Origin: Xanthobacteraceae bacterium
Lineage (GTDB): Bacteria > Pseudomonadota > Alphaproteobacteria > Rhizobiales > Xanthobacteraceae
Length of the DNA stretch: 11,109 nt
Reading direction: 5' to 3'
Assembly: GCA_030036975.1 (NCBI GenBank)
Contig: JASHSE010000685.1
Location: 1 to 11,109, forward strand
Part shown: one piece after another, positions 1-7,327 of the stretch
How the letters are laid out: every line of letters begins with the position of its first letter
Position numbering within the stretch: the stretch's first letter is position 1
Program-made: the position numbers and the translations under genes
Notes under the pieces: model-generated
Database searches by the model: none
What the model saw: only the letters and a program-made list of their open reading frames with translations
What the model was told of the DNA's origin: nothing

Positions 1-2239
1 GCAGCAGGTCGAGACCAGGGGCCAGCTCTGGCACATCAAATATCCGATCGAGGGCAGCGGCGAGTTCATCGTAGTGGCGACGACCCGGCCGGAAACCATG
101 CTGGGCGACGTCGCGGTCGCGGTGCATCCGGAAAATGAAAAGCTGCGGCATCTCATCGGCAAGACCGCCGTGCTGCCGCTGGTCGGCCGCCGCATCCCGA
201 TCATCGCCGATACGTACGCCGATCCCGAGAAGGGCACCGGTGCGGTCAAGATTACGCCGGCGCACGATTTCAACGATTTCGAGGTGGGTCGGCGGCATAA
301 CCTGCGCCTGGTCAATATTTTTGATGACGAGGCCGCGCTCGACCTGAAAGATAATGCCAATTTTCTCGAAGGTGTGCCGCCATCCGCGGAGCTCGATCGG
401 ACCTTGGCGCTGCACGGCTTCGATCGCTTGGCGGCACGGAAGAAGATCGTCGAGCGCCTCGAAGCGGCCGGCCTGATCGACAAGATCGAGCAGACTTTAC
501 ACGTCGTGCCGCAGGGCGACCGTTCGGGCGCGGTGCTCGAACCGTTTCTCACCGATCAGTGGTACGTCGAGGCCAAGACCCTGGCGCGGCCGGCCATCGG
601 TGCGGTGCGCGCGCGCCAAACCGTGTTCGTTCCGCCGCAGTGGGAAGCGACTTTCTTCAACTGGATGGAGAACATTCAGCCCTGGTGCATTTCCCGCCAG
701 ATCTGGTGGGGCCATCAGATTCCGGCGTGGTACGGCCCGGACGGCAAGATCTTCGTTGCCGAGACCGAGGACGACGTGGTGGCCGATGCGCTCGCGCACT
801 ACACCGACATCGAGGAGATCAGCCCCGATGAAGGCGACGACATCGCCTCCGATCCGGAGCGGCGCGCGCGGTTCGCCCGCGACTATCTGCACCGCGACGA
901 TGACGTGCTCGACACCTGGTTTTCGTCGGCGCTGTGGCCGTTTTCCACGCTCGGCTGGCCGGACCACACGCCGGAGCTGGCGCGCTATTACCCCACCAGC
1001 GCGCTCGTCACCGGCTTCGACATCATCTTCTTCTGGGTCGCGCGCATGATGATGATGGGTCTGCATTTCATGCAGCAGGAGCGCCCCGGCGCCCCGTTGG
1101 AAAAAGTGGTGCCGTTCCACACCGTCTATATCCACGCGCTGGTGCGCGATGCCGCCGGCGCCAAAATGTCGAAATCCAAGGGCAACGTCATCGACCCGTT
1201 GGAGATGATCGACGAGTACGGCGCCGACGCGCTCCGCTTTACGCTCGCCGCCATGGCGGCGCAGGGCCGTGACATAAAACTCTCGGCGCAGCGCGTCGAA
1301 GGTTATCGCAATTTCGCGACCAAGCTGTGGAACGCCGCGCGCTTTGCCGAGATCAACGGCTGCGCGCACGATCCGGATTTTTCCGCGCACGAGGCCAAGG
1401 AGACGCTGAGCCGCTGGATCATTCACGAGACCGCGAAGGCGGGCAGGGAAGTCACCGCGGCGATTGAAGCTTACAAATTCAACGAGGCCGCCGGCGCGGT
1501 CTATCGCTTCGTCTGGAACGTTTACTGCGACTGGTATCTGGAACTCATCAAGCCGGTGCTGACCGGACCGGACGGCGCCGCCAAGAAGGAGACGCGGGCC
1601 GCGGCCGCCTGGACGCTCGATGAAATCCTGCGCCTGCTTCACCCGTTCATGCCGTTCGTCACCGAAGAACTCTGGCGCGTCAGCGCCGAGCGCGGGCCGA
1701 AGCGGCATCATCTGTTGGCGCTCGATGCTTGGCCGTGCCACGACGGGCTGGACGATGAAGCAGCCGAGGCCGAGATCGGCTGGGTAGTCGATCTCGTTAC
1801 CGCAATCCGCTCGGTGCGCGTCGAAATGAACATCCCGGCCGCGACGCCGCTCCCGCTGGTCTTGGCCGGCGCCTCACCACAAACAGTGGAGCGGACGCGG
1901 CGCTGGTCGGAATTCGTGCAACGCTTGGCGCGGCTGTCCGACATTTCGTTCGCCGATGCGGTGCCGAAAGGTGCGCTGCAGCTCGTGGTGCGTGGTGATG
2001 TGGCGGCGCTGCCGCTTGCCGGCATTATCGATCTCGCCGCCGAGCGCGCGCGCCTCAACAAGGAGCTGGCGAAATGCGACGCCGACATCGCCCGCGTCGA
2101 GCAAAAGCTCAACAACGCCGATTTCGTCAAGCGTGCGCCTGAGGACGTGGTCGAAGGCGAACGCGAAAAACGCGACGAGGCGCTGGCGCGCAAACAAAAG
2201 ATCGTCGAGGCGCTGCAGCGGCTCAAGGAATCGGAGTGA
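1..2239 (+). CDS. valS: Valyl-tRNA synthetase, 3' part (5' end outside window)
   Basis: Cytoplasmic class I aminoacyl-tRNA synthetase that charges tRNA-Val and edits mischarged threonine. The frame is open from base 2, so the gene begins upstream; 745 codons are visible of a protein usually about 900-960 residues long. The first visible part is the CP1 editing domain, with the TTRPETMLGD signature at 80-109. It is followed by the conserved SRQIWWGHQIP stretch (WW at 704-709), DTWFSS at 911-928, and the KMSKS loop (KMSKSKGN) from 1163. Then come the helical anticodon-binding domain and a charged C-terminal coiled coil (about 2030-2236) typical of ValS, which contacts tRNA. The N-terminal HIGH motif lies before the window. 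Nothing looks broken. The stop TGA is 10 bp before the next gene. Confidence 0.97.
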   Translation, partial: QQVETRGQLWHIKYPIEGSGEFIVVATTRPETMLGDVAVAVHPENEKLRHLIGKTAVLPLVGRRIPIIADTYADPEKGTGAVKITPAHDFNDFEVGRRHNLRLVNIFDDEAALDLKDNANFLEGVPPSAELDRTLALHGFDRLAARKKIVERLEAAGLIDKIEQTLHVVPQGDRSGAVLEPFLTDQWYVEAKTLARPAIGAVRARQTVFVPPQWEATFFNWMENIQPWCISRQIWWGHQIPAWYGPDGKIFVAETEDDVVADALAHYTDIEEISPDEGDDIASDPERRARFARDYLHRDDDVLDTWFSSALWPFSTLGWPDHTPELARYYPTSALVTGFDIIFFWVARMMMMGLHFMQQERPGAPLEKVVPFHTVYIHALVRDAAGAKMSKSKGNVIDPLEMIDEYGADALRFTLAAMAAQGRDIKLSAQRVEGYRNFATKLWNAARFAEINGCAHDPDFSAHEAKETLSRWIIHETAKAGREVTAAIEAYKFNEAAGAVYRFVWNVYCDWYLELIKPVLTGPDGAAKKETRAAAAWTLDEILRLLHPFMPFVTEELWRVSAERGPKRHHLLALDAWPCHDGLDDEAAEAEIGWVVDLVTAIRSVRVEMNIPAATPLPLVLAGASPQTVERTRRWSEFVQRLARLSDISFADAVPKGALQLVVRGDVAALPLAGIIDLAAERARLNKELAKCDADIARVEQKLNNADFVKRAPEDVVEGEREKRDEALARKQKIVEALQRLKESE

Positions 2240-2249
2240 GGTCGCGACA

Positions 2250-2966
2250 ATGAGAATTTTCCTCGCCGGCGCGAGCGGCGCGATTGGGCGGCGGCTCATC
2301 CCGCTGCTGCTTGGCGCCAGCCATGAGGTGACGGGCTCGACGCGTACGGAAAAAGTCGCCGGTGAGCTGGAAAACGCCGGCGTGCAGGGCGTGGTCGCCG
2401 ACGTGTACGACGCCGATGGGCTCAAGCGTGCGGTCGTGGCGGCGCAGCCGGACGTCGTCATTCATCAACTGACCGATCTGCCGCGCGTGTTCGACGAAAA
2501 AGAGCTGGTCGCGGCCTATCCGCGCAATGCCCGCATCCGCATCGAGGGCACCCGCAACCTGATCGCCGCCGCGCGCGCCGCCGGCGCCCGGCGCTTCATC
2601 GTGCAGAGCGTCGCCTTCGCCTACGCGCCGGGCCGCGAGCCGCACGTCGAGACCGATCCGCTCAACCTCTCGGACGGCCCGCGTCTGCCGACGGTGCGCG
2701 CCGCCGCCGACATGGAGCAGCAGGTGCTCGGCTGCGGCATGGAGCCGGTGGTGCTGCGCTACGGCCTGCTCTATGGGCCCGGCACCTGGACCGAGGGTCC
2801 GACGCGCAAGCCGCCCCTGCACGTCGACGCCGCCGCGCATGCCGCGTTCCTGACGCTCACGCGCGGCTCCGGCATCTACAACATCGCCGACGACGAGGGC
2901 ACGGTCTCGATCGACAAGGCGCGCAAGGAGCTGGGCTTCGATCCGGGCTTTAGGTTGTCGGCCTAA
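2250..2966 (+). CDS. NAD(P)-binding epimerase/dehydratase-like protein (atypical SDR)
   Basis: 238-residue Rossmann-fold protein. The N-terminal GASGAIGRR motif (residues 7-15) is the glycine-rich nucleotide-binding loop of extended or atypical short-chain dehydrogenases, and RYGLLYGPGT is the usual C-terminal-half signature of NAD-dependent epimerases. The canonical YxxxK catalytic pair is not evident: around that position the protein reads SVAFAYAPG. This suggests an atypical SDR whose substrate cannot be inferred. It is shorter than classical sugar epimerases (~300+), but the C-terminal part (HVDAAAHAAF, then YNIADDEG and KARKELGF) looks like an intact compact family, so I do not call it truncated. 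The ATG is 10 bp after the valS stop, with GGAG/GAGG Shine-Dalgarno-like bases at 2234-2241 overlapping that stop, so translation is probably coupled to valS. The stop overlaps the convergent glycosylase gene. Confidence 0.85.
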   Translation: MRIFLAGASGAIGRRLIPLLLGASHEVTGSTRTEKVAGELENAGVQGVVADVYDADGLKRAVVAAQPDVVIHQLTDLPRVFDEKELVAAYPRNARIRIEGTRNLIAAARAAGARRFIVQSVAFAYAPGREPHVETDPLNLSDGPRLPTVRAAADMEQQVLGCGMEPVVLRYGLLYGPGTWTEGPTRKPPLHVDAAAHAAFLTLTRGSGIYNIADDEGTVSIDKARKELGFDPGFRLSA

Positions 2967-3571
2967 CGCGCCCGCGACGGCATTTTGCCCACAATCGTGG
3001 CCCCCGGCGCAAACGGCTTGCTGAGAAACCGCGAGCCTTTGAGCCCATAGCGCCAGGGCTTTTCCATCGCTTTGGTGATGCCGATACGCGGGCCGGCGAT
3101 CACCTCCTCATCACCCTTGCGGGCGAAAATCGCGAACGGCGGCGCGGTCAGCGCGAGCCCGTTGTGGGCGCGGGTGACACCAAGGGCTTCGCACACCCGG
3201 CCGGGTCCGGAGCACAGGAGCCGCTCGTCGGCCACCCCACGCCGCCGCCGCATCACCGCAAGCCCCTCGGTCGGCTCGATCGCGCGGATCAGGACCGCGC
3301 TGGCCGAGCCCGCCGGCTCGCAGACCAAATTCATGCACCAGTGAATGCCATAGGAGCGGTAGACGTAGGCGTAGCCCGGCGGCCCGAACATGACCGCATT
3401 GCGCTCGGTCGGTCCGATAAAGCTGTGCGCGGCCGGGTCGGTGTGGTGATAGGCCTCGACCTCGACCAGCCGGCCGCCGACGCCGTTGACCAGCAGCACC
3501 GCGCCGATCAGGTCGGGCGCCACCTCGTGGACGCTGCGACTGAAAAAGCCGCGGGTGAGCCGTTTACCCAT
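2963..3571 (-). CDS. mpg: 3-methyladenine DNA glycosylase, AAG/Mpg family
   Basis: 202-residue base-excision repair glycosylase that removes alkylated purines such as 3-methyladenine, and in this family also hypoxanthine. The VEVEAY motif supplies the expected catalytic glutamate (E39) and the pocket tyrosine Y41. AAHS follows, with H49 matching the conserved pocket histidine of human AAG, then MFGPPGYAYVYRSYG, the segment carrying the base-flipping tyrosine. LLCSGPGRVCEALG is also typical of the family. The start at 3571 gives MGKRLTRGFF, which fits family N-termini. An upstream in-frame extension to 3721 is very Arg/Lys-rich and does not look like coding sequence. The gene is convergent with the epimerase gene; its TAG (2963-2965) overlaps that gene's TAA (2964-2966). 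No strong Shine-Dalgarno sequence is visible upstream. Confidence 0.93.
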   Translation of the reverse strand: MGKRLTRGFFSRSVHEVAPDLIGAVLLVNGVGGRLVEVEAYHHTDPAAHSFIGPTERNAVMFGPPGYAYVYRSYGIHWCMNLVCEPAGSASAVLIRAIEPTEGLAVMRRRRGVADERLLCSGPGRVCEALGVTRAHNGLALTAPPFAIFARKGDEEVIAGPRIGITKAMEKPWRYGLKGSRFLSKPFAPGATIVGKMPSRAR

Positions 3572-3644
3572 GCGCCGAATGTCGCAGTCCCTATGCCGCA
3601 AGGTAAATCGCGACTTAACAGAAACACGGCGGCGGTCACCAATC

Positions 3645-3662
3645 TGTGTCCGCGGAGACACA
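3645..3662. promoter_or_regulatory. Short inverted repeat in the mpg/ilvD divergent intergenic region
   Basis: TGTGTC and GACACA form a perfect 6-bp inverted repeat with a 6-base CGCGGA spacer, lying between the divergent mpg and ilvD starts. The symmetry and location would suit a dimeric regulator site or a small hairpin. No regulator is identified, and a 6-bp repeat can arise by chance in GC-rich DNA. Confidence 0.25.
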
Positions 3663-3769
3663 CGCCGGGAACATTTAATTGTTGTCCGCCGCCGCCGCGC
3701 TCGGCGCCGCTTTTTGGCCATAGGATTCTCTGAGACCGACGAGAGCGACGGAAATCATTGCGGAGCGTT

Positions 3770-3846
3770 CCGATTTCGGGAAGGGGCAGCAAGCCGCGAA
3801 ATCGGCCGGTGGGGGACAGGGGGGCGAGGGGGCCACGACGTGGCCC
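3770..3846 (+). promoter_or_regulatory. Structured, G-rich ilvD 5' leader
   Basis: Three elements lie in the last 90 bases before ilvD. CCGATTTCG (3770-3778) and CGAAATCGG (3797-3805) are a perfect 9-bp inverted repeat with an 18-base loop. The next stretch (about 3808-3832) holds three G-runs of 5-6 bases on the coding strand. A palindrome then follows, GGGCCACG-a-CGTGGCCC (3830-3846), whose RNA hairpin would end 11 bases before the ilvD ATG at 3858. I infer a leader that could affect ilvD translation or transcription. No leader peptide rich in branched-chain amino-acid codons and no known riboswitch were recognised. Confidence 0.4.
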
Positions 3847-3857
3847 TTGTGAGTTCG

Positions 3858-5582
3858 ATGGATGCCAAGACACAGTTGAAAACACGCCTGCCGAGCCGGC
3901 ACGCCACAGAAGGCGCGGAGCGGGCCCCGCACCGTGCGTTCTATTACGCCATGGGTCTGACCTCCGAGCAGATCCATCAGCCCTTCGTCGGCGTCGCCAC
4001 CTGCTGGAACGAGGCTGCGCCCTGCAATATCGCGCTGATGCGGCAGGCCCAGGCGGTCAAGCAGGGCGTCGCCGCCGGCGGCGCCACCGCCCGCGAGTTC
4101 TGCACCATCACGGTGACCGATAGCATCGCCATGGGCCATGGCGGCATGAAAGCCTCGCTCCCGTCGCGTGAAGTCATCGCCGACTCGGTCGAGTTGACCG
4201 TCCGCGGCCACGCCTATGATGCGCTGATCGGAGTCGCCGGCTGCGACAAGTCGCAACCCGGCATGATGATGGCGATGTGCCGGCTCAACGTGCCGTCGAT
4301 CTACATCTACGGCGGCTCGATCCTGCCCGGCACCTTCAAGGGTAAGCCGGTCACCATCCAGGACGTCTACGAGGCCGTCGGCAAGCACTCGATCGGCGCC
4401 ATGTCGGATGCCGATCTCGAGACGCTTGGGCAGAACGCCTGCCCGTCGGCGGGCGCCTGCGGCGCGCAGTTCACGGCCAACACCATGGCGACGGTTTCGG
4501 AGGCGATCGGGCTCGCTTTGCCCTATTCGGCCGGCGCGCCGGCGCCTTACGAGATTCGCGACAAGTTCTGCATGCGGGCGGGCGAGATGATCATGGACTT
4601 GATCGTCAGGAAAATTCGCCCGCGCGATATCGTCACTCGCAAGGCCTTGGAGAACGCCGCGGCGGTCGTCTCGGCGACCGGCGGCTCGACCAACGCGGCG
4701 CTGCACCTGCCGGCGATCGCCAACGAGTGCGGCATCAAGTTCGATCTGTTCGACGTCGCCGAAGTCCTGAAAAGAACACCTTATATCGCCGATTTGAAAC
4801 CGTCCGGCCGCTATGTCGCCAAAGACATGTTTGAAGCTGGCGGCGTTCCGCTGTTGATGAAGACGCTGCTCGACCACGGCTATTTGCATGGCGAGTGCCT
4901 CACCGTTACCGGCCGAACCGTCGCCGAGAACCTCAAATCGGTGAGTTGGAATGCCGACCAGGATGTGATCCGGCCGGCCGGCAAGCCGATCCTGCCGACC
5001 GGCGGCGTCATCGGTCTGAAAGGTAATCTCGCGCCGGAGGGCGCCATCGTTAAGGTTGCCGGAATGGAGCGCTTGCAATTCTCCGGACCGGCGCGCTGTT
5101 TCGACGGCGAAGAAGCCTGCTTCGAAGCAGTGAAAAACAAGAAGTACAGGGAAGGCGACGTGCTGGTCATTCGCTATGAGGGGCCCAAAGGCGGCCCCGG
5201 CATGCGCGAAATGCTGGCAACAACGGCCGCCCTCTACGGACAGGGCATGGGCGGCAAGGTGGCGTTGATCACCGACGGTCGTTTCTCCGGCGCGACGCGC
5301 GGCTTCTGCGTCGGCCATATCGGGCCGGAAGCGGCGGTCGGCGGCCCGATCGAGCTCCTGCGCGACGGCGACATCATTACCCTCGACGGCGCCAAAGGCA
5401 CGCTCGACGTCAAACTGACGGCGGGCGAGCTCGAGCAGCGGCGCAAGGAATGGAAGCCGCGGGGCGACGAATTCACCTCCGGCTATTTGTGGAAATACGC
5501 GCAGCAGGTCGGCTCGGCGCGCTATGGCGGCGTCACCCATCCGGGCGCGGCGGTTGAGAAGGCGTGTTATGCGGATACGTAA
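3858..5582 (+). CDS. ilvD: Dihydroxy-acid dehydratase
   Basis: 574-residue cytoplasmic Fe-S/Mg enzyme of the IlvD/Edd family. It dehydrates 2,3-dihydroxy-isovalerate and 2,3-dihydroxy-3-methylvalerate to the 2-oxo acids that precede valine, leucine and isoleucine. Cluster cysteines are expected at C56 (PCNIALMRQ), C129 (AGCDKSQPGMMMA) and C201 (CPSAGACGAQFTANTM), the three-cysteine pattern of the [2Fe-2S] type. K131 is the probable carbamylated Mg ligand. GRFSGATRGFCVGHIGPEA near the C-terminus carries the active-site serine. The length is normal for the family. ATG 3858 (MDAKTQLKTR) matches remembered Bradyrhizobium-type N-termini. An in-frame GTG at 3840 has GAGGGGG about 8 bases upstream and is a possible alternative start. 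The next gene overlaps the 3' end by 14 bp. An Fe-S carrier gene (erpA) lies ~2 kb downstream. Confidence 0.96.
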   Translation: MDAKTQLKTRLPSRHATEGAERAPHRAFYYAMGLTSEQIHQPFVGVATCWNEAAPCNIALMRQAQAVKQGVAAGGATAREFCTITVTDSIAMGHGGMKASLPSREVIADSVELTVRGHAYDALIGVAGCDKSQPGMMMAMCRLNVPSIYIYGGSILPGTFKGKPVTIQDVYEAVGKHSIGAMSDADLETLGQNACPSAGACGAQFTANTMATVSEAIGLALPYSAGAPAPYEIRDKFCMRAGEMIMDLIVRKIRPRDIVTRKALENAAAVVSATGGSTNAALHLPAIANECGIKFDLFDVAEVLKRTPYIADLKPSGRYVAKDMFEAGGVPLLMKTLLDHGYLHGECLTVTGRTVAENLKSVSWNADQDVIRPAGKPILPTGGVIGLKGNLAPEGAIVKVAGMERLQFSGPARCFDGEEACFEAVKNKKYREGDVLVIRYEGPKGGPGMREMLATTAALYGQGMGGKVALITDGRFSGATRGFCVGHIGPEAAVGGPIELLRDGDIITLDGAKGTLDVKLTAGELEQRRKEWKPRGDEFTSGYLWKYAQQVGSARYGGVTHPGAAVEKACYADT

Positions 5583-6429
5583 GAGCGTGGCAGGCGCTGC
5601 GACCGGCGGGGTCTTGGCCGCGCTTATAGGCCTCGCGGTCGCGTGGGGCTTCGGGTTTGCTCCAGGCACCGCCGGCCGTCAGGGCTTCCTGATCCAGCCG
5701 GCGTTCGCCTTCGACGGCAGTGCCACACCAGCAACCGCAGAGTTGACACCGCAGGAAGGCCTACGCGCGCCTGACGCGGAGAGCAGCGAGAAGACCAAGG
5801 AATTTACCGCGCTCCAATACGCCGCCGACCAGGGTCACGCCGCCGCACAGTGGAAGCTCGGCCGCATGTACGCCGACGGCAACGGCGTCGCGCAGGACAA
5901 TTTGCGCGCCTTTGACTATTTCAGCCAGATCGCCAATTCGCACGCCGACGAGCCGCCGGGCACGGCGCAAGCGCCCATCGTCGCCAATGCCTTCGTCGCG
6001 CTCGGCCGTTATTACCTGACTGGCATTCCAAATTCGACCGTCAAGCCGGACAGCGCGCGGGCGCAACAGATGTTCGCCTATGCGGCATCGTATTTCGGCA
6101 ATGCCGACGCGCAATACGAACTCGGCCGCCTCTACCTCAACGGCACGCCGAGCGACGTGCATGAAGCGGCGCGCTGGTTTCTCAAGGCGGCGACCCAAGG
6201 CCAGTGCCGGGCGCAGGTCGCGCTTGGCGATATCCTGTTCCGCGGGGTGCAGGTGCCGCGGCAGGCCGCGCGCGGCCTGATGTGGCTCACGCTGGGCCGC
6301 GATTGCGCCGGCAATGACGGCGCCTGGGTCAAGCCCCTTTATGACAACGCCTTCCGCCGCGCCAACGACGACGAGCGCGCCATGGCGCTGGTTTATCTGA
6401 AAGAGTGGATCAACGGCCGGCACGATTAG
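5569..6429 (+). CDS. Secreted Sel1-repeat protein, ExoR-like
   Basis: 286-residue exported protein. It has an Arg/Lys N-terminus, a hydrophobic core (about residues 8-30) and a probable signal peptidase I site after A47 (QPAFA|FDG). Sel1/TPR-like helical repeats follow, with clear copies at about 79-115 (ALQYAADQGHAAAQWKLG, RMYADGNGVA), 166-206 (YAASYFGNADAQYELG, RLYLNG) and 207-243. Layout and wording resemble ExoR, the periplasmic Sel1-repeat inhibitor of the ChvG/ExoS sensor kinase that controls exopolysaccharide and acid responses in rhizobia. That function is inferred from similarity, not proven. Two cysteines (C213, C246) could form a periplasmic disulfide. The ATG lies inside the ilvD 3' end (14-bp overlap) with GAGAAGG at 5556-5562, six bases before the start, so it is probably translationally coupled to ilvD. 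A generic Sel1-repeat protein remains possible. Confidence 0.85.
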   Translation: MRIRKSVAGAATGGVLAALIGLAVAWGFGFAPGTAGRQGFLIQPAFAFDGSATPATAELTPQEGLRAPDAESSEKTKEFTALQYAADQGHAAAQWKLGRMYADGNGVAQDNLRAFDYFSQIANSHADEPPGTAQAPIVANAFVALGRYYLTGIPNSTVKPDSARAQQMFAYAASYFGNADAQYELGRLYLNGTPSDVHEAARWFLKAATQGQCRAQVALGDILFRGVQVPRQAARGLMWLTLGRDCAGNDGAWVKPLYDNAFRRANDDERAMALVYLKEWINGRHD

Positions 6430-6523
6430 CGAATAGCGAAGTGGCGAATAGCGAATGGATGCCTTCCATCCCTATTCGCCATTCGCTATTTCGCCATTCG
6501 CGTCAGCCGTTCGCTATTTCGCC
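6427..6523. repeat. Heptamer (TAGCGAA/TGGCGAA) repeat arranged as a long imperfect hairpin
   Basis: The gap between the convergent ExoR-like and xth genes is built from the heptamer T(A/G)GCGAA. Copies on the plus strand are at 6427, 6434 and 6449, plus a variant at 6441-6448. Several copies read on the minus strand between 6523 and 6474. The two arms face each other, giving an imperfect stem of roughly 35 bases per arm. Perfect segments include AATAGCGAATGG (6447-6458) against its complement at 6479-6490, and GGATG/CATCC (6457-6461/6467-6471) at the tip. The stop codons of both flanking genes are the TAG of a heptamer. It may act as a bidirectional transcription terminator or mRNA 3'-end stabiliser, but there is no U-tract. 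Confidence 0.75.
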
Positions 6524-7305
6524 GCGATATCAAGCTCCACCCAGACCGGCACGTGGTCTGACGGCTTCTCCCAGGAGCGGACGTGCTTGTCGATGCCGAC
6601 GCTTGCGAGTCGGTCGGCCGCCTGCGGCGACAGCAGCACGTGATCGATGCGGATGCCGTTGTTTTTCTGCCAGGCGCCGGCCTGGTAATCCCAGAACGTA
6701 TAAAGGCCGGCATCGTCGCTGGTAGCGCGGATTGCATCGGTCAGGCCGAGATTGATCAGCGTGCGGAATTCATCGCGCGTGCGCGGCAGGAACAAAGCGT
6801 CACCCACCCAGACCTGCGGATTTTTCGCATCGTCCGTGGTCGGGATGACGTTGTAGTCGCCGGCCAAAATGAGAGGCTCTTCCAGCGCCAGCCGCCCGCG
6901 GGCATACGCCGACAGCCGTTTCATCCAGCCGATCTTGAAGCCGTATTTGTCGGTCTGCGGCGGATTGCCGTTGGGCAGATAGAGGCTGACGACGCGCAGC
7001 GCGCCGTGCGCCGTCGAAATCACCGCTTCGATGAAGCGGGCATGGTCGTCTGTCTCATCGCCGGGCAGGCCGCTGGTCACTTCGTCGAATTTGAATTTCG
7101 ACAGGATGGCGACGCCGTTGAATGCCTTTTGCCCGTGGACGGCGACGTTGTAGCCGAGCCCTTCGAATTCGAGCCGCGGAAACGCCTCGTCGGGACACTT
7201 GGTTTCCTGCAGGCAGACGATGTCGGGCTTCGTCGCGGCAAGCCAGGTGCGCGCCGCATCGATGCGCTGCTTGATCGAATTGACGTTCCAGGTGGCGATG
7301 CGCAC
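6514..7305 (-). CDS. xth: Exodeoxyribonuclease III (AP endonuclease)
   Basis: 263-residue Mg-dependent endonuclease/exonuclease/phosphatase-fold enzyme. It cleaves DNA at abasic sites and has 3'-5' exonuclease and 3'-repair activity, acting after glycosylases such as Mpg in base-excision repair. All family motifs are present: WNVNS (N7), QETK (E34), SLYLPNG (Y109), AGDYNV (D150, N152), FWDYQ (205-207), RIDHVL (D221) and SDHVPV (D250, H251). These positions match E. coli ExoIII within a few residues until late in the protein. The start is GTG at 7303-7305, with only a weak TGGA-like ribosome site; the position of N7 supports it. It lies 135 bp downstream of erpA on the same strand, across a REP-like pair, so co-transcription is uncertain. 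Its stop codon is in the heptamer repeat. Confidence 0.95.
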   Translation of the reverse strand: MRIATWNVNSIKQRIDAARTWLAATKPDIVCLQETKCPDEAFPRLEFEGLGYNVAVHGQKAFNGVAILSKFKFDEVTSGLPGDETDDHARFIEAVISTAHGALRVVSLYLPNGNPPQTDKYGFKIGWMKRLSAYARGRLALEEPLILAGDYNVIPTTDDAKNPQVWVGDALFLPRTRDEFRTLINLGLTDAIRATSDDAGLYTFWDYQAGAWQKNNGIRIDHVLLSPQAADRLASVGIDKHVRSWEKPSDHVPVWVELDIAAK

Positions 7306-7327
7306 GGCGAAAAATCCAGTTTCCGCT

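Noticed and set aside
74..76. GTG at 74 as the start of the first gene
   Set aside because: The same frame is open and ValS-like from base 2, so the true start is outside the window.
1045..1062. Run of four methionines in ValS (ARMMMMGLHF) as a possible repeat artefact
   Set aside because: A Met-rich WVARMxMMGLHF segment is normal in ValS.
497..1741. 414-codon open frame on the minus strand inside valS
   Set aside because: The plus strand carries unmistakable ValS motifs across the whole span. The antisense frame is Arg/His-rich without recognisable domains, which is the usual mirror effect of high-GC codon use.
2250..2966. Epimerase considered as a truncated gene because of its 238-residue length
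   Set aside because: The N-terminal Rossmann loop and C-terminal elements are continuous and the start and stop are natural; it fits a compact SDR-like family.
3593..3700. Possible ilvD attenuator leader peptide starting at ATG 3593
   Set aside because: The frame has no cluster of Ile, Val or Leu codons and no ribosome site, so it does not fit classical attenuation.
3685..3716. GC-rich stretch followed by TTTTT, resembling an intrinsic terminator
   Set aside because: The best stem is only about 5 bp with a 7-base loop, the T-run is separated from it, and no plus-strand gene ends just upstream.
3572..3721. N-terminal extension of the mpg frame to an ATG at 3721
   Set aside because: The added 50 residues are an Arg/Lys-rich run with no family match; MGKRLTRGFF at 3571 fits known N-termini.
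3486..3857. Upstream extension of the ilvD frame by 124 codons
   Set aside because: It would overlap mpg and cover the intergenic region, with no coding character. ilvD homologues begin near MDAKT. Only the short GTG 3840 alternative is kept as a possibility.
3675..5669. 664-codon open frame on the minus strand opposite ilvD
   Set aside because: It is antisense to a complete, well-conserved ilvD, and its composition (Arg, His, Asp, Ala) is that of a GC shadow. No family is recognised.
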